DNA of 64,000 nucleotides from Lepidodermella squamata. Taxonomy: Eukaryota > Gastrotricha. The notes below the pieces were generated by a model, which saw nothing but the letters and a program-made list of their open reading frames with translations, was not told the DNA's origin and did not search any database. Shown piece by piece: positions 59,654 to 64,000 of this stretch. Within the stretch, counting starts at the first letter, position 1, and each line of letters begins with the position of its first letter. Made by a program: the position numbers and the translations under genes. The DNA lies in NCBI GenBank assembly GCA_047495785.1, contig JBLDXI010000032.1:868001-932000 (forward strand). The letters are read 5' to 3'.

Positions 59654-60730
59654 ATGCAGCGAACAAATTTTATCACTTCCAGAGCTCTATACCACGTTGA
59701 TTGATGAATTAGTTAATTAGTTGATGAATTGATGAGATGAGTGAGTACAATACAAATTCCAGCATGAACGCCGTCAGCATTATCAGTAGAATGATATCAT
59801 GATAATTTTTATATTTTAGGACCTCTATGTGTTGCAACCCATGGATCTTGTTTTCTGTAATGTCCTGATTTTTCACTAAAAGCTGCGCAGATCAAAAAGC
59901 TGCTGACCTAATGCGGTGAAGCCATATCGCCTTAACACTTGGATACCTTAAGAAAGGTCCGAATCACTTTTCACGTCTCGTATGTACGCTCCTCCCAAAG
60001 TTGCCCAAGGTTCAACATAAAGGCAGTGTTTTCTGATGTTTTGTGCTCCGATTCAGGTCAATGATATCCGTTTTCTACCGATAATTTATCTAATTAGGCC
60101 ATGAAATTCTGTAGATCCTCAACGCGACCAAGCTACTTATCGCCATCATAGATCGCCATCAAATTAAAGCCAGAATAAATAAGCAAAAACTTTCAACTTT
60201 TATTGTAATTTTTTTCGTCACATTTTTAGCTTGAGCAAAAAAGAGCATTTTTAGGAAATGAGCGAGTATAATAATAGCAATAATAATAATAATAATAATA
60301 AAATGACGCGTCCTTGCACGATATTACAACAATAATCACTGCCAGCAGGTGCTTAGCAACAGCGACAATAAACAACAATCGTTATTTACACAGCAAGAAA
60401 GAAACAAAACAAATCCGGAAGCTGCGACTTTTAATTGAGGTGTTAATTAAATTAAAAGCCGCGAAAAAAAGCGCCACGCACTTCTTGTTATCGTACAATA
60501 ACATAGATATTGCCCGAGCATGATGATGACAAGATTAGGAAAGAGGAAGAAGAAGAAGTCATGGTTTATAATAGAGGGTGACTGGAAAAGAGAACAAGCG
60601 AATTCTAAGCTAAAATTTGAGCTGCTATCAGTTCTAACATTTCAAGGTAGAAAAAGCGATATACGTTGAGATTGTCAACATATACCCTATAATAATATAA
60701 TTTTTTTTAATAATTACTTAATAATTTTTT
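59654..60730. other. Intergenic stretch between ankyrin and CUB genes
   Basis: No coding exon seen. It holds the ankyrin gene 3' end and the CUB gene 3' UTR. An (AAT)n run lies at about 60272-60302. Confidence 0.45.
60272..60302. repeat. (AAT)n microsatellite
   Basis: About ten AAT units with one interruption. Confidence 0.9.
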
Positions 60731-63700
60731 CTACACCGATTTCGAAGTATCCTCCGCGATTTGCTTATCTGTCTGCGGTTGAGCGAATCCGAAAAGTGTG
60801 ACATTCACGCTTGGCTGAATCAGGGTGGCCGGGTCGAGGGGTACGAGTTCGCCGAACGACAACGGTTTAGCCGGCATCGGGTCGAATAAAATCGATCTCA
60901 AATCGTTGCCCTGGCTATTCTGGCCCTGTTCCGACGATGTTTCCTCCATTATCTCCTCGCCTTCCTCGTCCTCGGGATTTCCAATCAACGCGTATTCGCC
61001 ATCCCCAGACGTGAATGACTCATCGATAACAATTCCGCCGAAATTCGCCTGAGTTGTAGTCGTCGATGTTGTTGTCGTTGAAGTTGTAGTGCTACTTTCC
61101 CGCTCCGTCGTTTTATTTTCAACATTTTTCAACTCAGACCGATGCGTTAAATCTTCATCGACAACCAGCATGAACTCGCCACTTTCAACCGCCGTCTCCT
61201 GCTGCTTCGATTTCGCCTCAACCGTTGACATAGCCGCTGAAAACACGGCAATCGGGCTTATCGAGCTCGTTTCTTCCGTCGTATTCTGCTCAATTGTCGT
61301 TAAGGTGGAATTTTCTAAAATGTCCACCTTAATAGTAGTCGACTCAATCGCTGTAGTCGTAGTTGTAGTAGCTTCAGTTGTTGTTGTAGTCGAAGTTATC
61401 GGCTCTTCCGTCGTCTCCAATTTTTTCGAAATAGGCGGCTCGACAGTTTTCGCTGTAGACACCCTGAGGATGTTCATCAAATTATTTTTGCGCCTATTCG
61501 CCTTTTTCAAATGCATGAAATTCGAATGATCCGGCTCGTTGATGTGTGTTGGCTCGTGAATTTCGTAGCGTAGCCAAAATCCGGCGTCTTGTTTGTTGAA
61601 GTCCGAGTGGAACCGGACGCGGAGCCGGCGGCCGCGGAGGGTGAACGGGGCGGGTAGGGCCTGGCCGCAGAGCCGGCGCCGGCCGTTGACGCCGATGACG
61701 GTTGATACGACGTCCGAGTTTTCGTTGATCATAACGCCGAATTTGTCGATGTTTTCCAGGGTCATGTCGTGGTCGTCGATTGGGATTTCGTAACCTTCGT
61801 TCGGTGTCGCGAGGCCGATTTCGACGAAATCGTACGGGCATGTCACTTGGCCGGTCGATGAAGCGTAACGGCCTTCGACTTGGAAGTGCATGAATGAAAC
61901 CGTGATGAGCTAAAAAAACACAGAAAATCACAATAATTTTAAGATTTCCTTTCGAGACATCTTTTAGGGTATCAAAACTATTGAAAAACGTAATTTTTCC
62001 AATATTAGTGATAACGCCGGCTTTTCAAAGAGATGATTAGACCTCGCACTGAAACTCACAATTATAGCAAATTTTATGGTAATTTACTTGGATTTTTTAG
62101 TAATTAAATTCCGAATATTCTGAAAAGGCAATTTTGGGCGAATCTATGATTGAAAATTAAGTCCTTATATGGTCGAATTCGGTCAAGCTAATCGAATTGA
62201 TTTTTCTCCAAGGAAATTCCGAATTACATTGGGAATTTCGAAAATATATGTGATTAGTTACTAATATTAATTTTTTGAAAAATGTCCCAATTTTTGAAAC
62301 TTGAATGAACTTGGGAATAGACGAATTTTTTCAGGGAGCTCGAAAACTTTCTAAAGATGAGCTTGAAAAATTCTACAGATGGTTAAAAAGTTTAAAGTTT
62401 AGAATCGGCGATGAATCGTGAGCCTATTCAACAACAGCGAAGTACGGAGGGAATTTTTCCATATTTTTATACTCGAAACGGCATTCCACAAGAAAATTCT
62501 AGATTTTGCGAGTTTACAGTTCATTTTAGGAAAAAACGGGATCTTTTTGTTTCTTGCTTATAGTTAGCCTTGTACATAGATAAGCCGGGAGCTTAGGAAC
62601 AATTTCAAAGCTTTTCGAAGTGAACAGAATTAAATAGAAATCGAACTTGAAGCTTGAAGCCTCAAATGAATCATAAGTCATTTTGAAATAATTGGGAAAT
62701 TTGCATTTTCAATCGCATTTTAAAGGGCGATAAATTCCTAAGTTCGATAAACAAATAAATTACCGCTGGGTGATCAAGTCCAGGGTCGACAATCCAGCCA
62801 CAATTGCTGTTCGGTGGATAAGCGTCTTGACCAAAGCTAAAAAGAAAGTCATTTTCTATCTTTAAAATCCTGAAATTTAAAAAATAATCTTACTTCGGGC
62901 TTCTAATTTCGCCATTCTTTTCGTGAAGAATCTGAGCCGTGCCTTCGCAGCCTGGGAACGGTAGAACAGCCGTATATTGAACGCGGAATCCTCGTCGCTC
63001 GCCGGAGAAATCGGACCGGAAAACCAGCAGTAGGGTATTCTGAGACGCCCGAATCGCCAGTGGCATGTTACCAGGGCCGCCCGAGCCGCAATACCGGCCG
63101 TAAGACCGCGCATCATCCGATGTGGCACCCTCGAAAATTTCAAGAAAATCGTAAGAACAACGCCGGTGGCCGTTGTAATTGTTGTTATTCACTCCATTAG
63201 GGGCATTTAGACCGTTTCCGAACGACGGCTGTTGGCCATGAGATTCAATCTAAGCCAAAAAGTTTGTAAAAAAGAATGCTCGAAAATAAAATAATTGAAA
63301 TTTACATCAAAATCGACGAAGGACAGCGATACGAAAAACGAATCTGGAACTCGGATCAGCCATCGGCACTTGAAAAAAAAAAAATAAATATTAAGTTAAA
63401 TTTGAAAAAGAATTGAATTAATATTTATAAAATTTTCTAATTTTTTGTAAATTTTTTGTAAAATTCAATTACCTCAGCATTAGATGGGTAACGTCCGTAG
63501 CCGAAATTAGGTGAAATAATTTCGCCAGTCCTTCCTTTGAGTTCCATAATACCACCATCGCAGCCTGGGCTAGCAGAAACGATCGAGTAGTTGGCTGAGA
63601 AGCCGAAATCTTCGCGGCTAAGATCGGACTGGAAAACGACGAAGAGGTAATTTGAAGCGGATCGGATGGGCACCTTCGGCAGGGCGCGACCACAGAAGCG

Positions 63701-64000
63701 ACCGACAACGGGCGCTGTTGGATCGCGGCCATCGAAAATTTCAACGTAATCGAAGGTGCAGCCTCGAGTTTCCAATCTGGAAAAAATCGAATTAAAATTA
63801 AAAATTACTTCAAAATTTAAAAAAAAATATTTTCAATTTTAAAATGTCCCAATATCAAAAATTCATAATTTCAAAAAATCCAGCTTAATTTTGGTTTTTT
63901 TCAAAAAATTTCAATTTTTAGTTGCATCAATTTACCCATATTCCAGACGAAGTTCTTCGAATTCGAATAACACTACTCGACCACGAGGCGCCGTAATAAG
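60731..64000 (-). CDS. Secreted multi-CUB-domain protein (5' part beyond the window)
   Basis: Minus-strand exons: 63936-64000 (continues past the edge), 63473-63776, 63306-63368, 62894-63249, 62764-62836, 60731-61909; about 680 residues visible, phases consistent. At least three CUB domains: a partial first (CTFDYVEIFDGRD... DFGFSANYSI), a second (CDGGIMELKGRTGEI... CSYDFLEIFEG... RGFRVQYTAV) and a third (CEGTAQILHEKNGEI... CPYDFVEIG... AGFWLRYEI), each with the C-x-YD-E pattern, a CG before the SD strand, and GF near the end. In the third domain the loop before CG is expanded. The C-terminal 260 residues are a Thr/Ser/Glu-rich, mucin-like and acidic tail with no transmembrane helix. CUB proteins bind proteins or sugars extracellularly; the particular family is not identifiable. 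Confidence 0.88.

Noticed and set aside
61089-61529. Val/Ser-rich open frame on the plus strand
   Set aside because: Reverse complement of the Thr/Glu-rich tail of the CUB protein.

Overview
This is animal nuclear DNA. Nearly every gene is split by short GT-AG introns, many under 100 bp, with T-rich 3' splice sites of the TTTCAG/TTTTAG kind. Gene density, intron style and two tightly packed same-strand gene pairs look most like a nematode or another small ecdysozoan, but nothing here fixes the species. There are no prokaryotic operons, CRISPR arrays or confident RNA genes. Exon joins were worked out by hand from reading frame and splice phase; without transcripts they are inferences.

Layout: an RBM5/RBM10-like splicing factor (+, 5' end cut by the window edge) converges on a STAMBP/AMSH deubiquitinase (-). 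Next come a divergent class A GPCR (+) and a GPI-anchored vWA-Ly6 protein (gene A, +). Gene A converges on an MTH1/NUDT1 hydrolase (-) whose 3.7-kb last intron is packed with nested inverted repeats. A voltage-gated calcium channel beta subunit (-) follows, with two alternative last exons. Three plus-strand genes then lie in a row: YARS2, RFT1 (48 bp downstream) and a PGAP5/MPPE1/Ted1-type metallophosphoesterase with transposase relics in an intron.

From 40 to 47.5 kb lies gene B, a roughly 1,340-residue relative of gene A built as vWA, three Ly6 domains, vWA, acidic and His-rich linker, Ly6, GPI signal. The 48-51 kb stretch is mobile DNA: a Helitron helicase relic, an inverted-arm element with tRNA-like boxes, and a tyrosine-recombinase ORF whose last codons lie in that element. 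Three minus-strand membrane-protein genes follow. Then come a Ser/Thr kinase (+) that can be spliced in frame to a long, very young ankyrin array, and the 3' part of a multi-CUB secreted protein (-) running off the right edge.

Most genes are unrelated housekeeping functions. One loose theme is the cell surface and ER: RFT1 (N-glycan lipid precursor) and PGAP5-like phosphoesterase (GPI remodelling) lie between two genes for GPI-anchored proteins. The least familiar biology is the vWA-Ly6 family, whose three vWA modules all lack a normal metal site and share one intron position.
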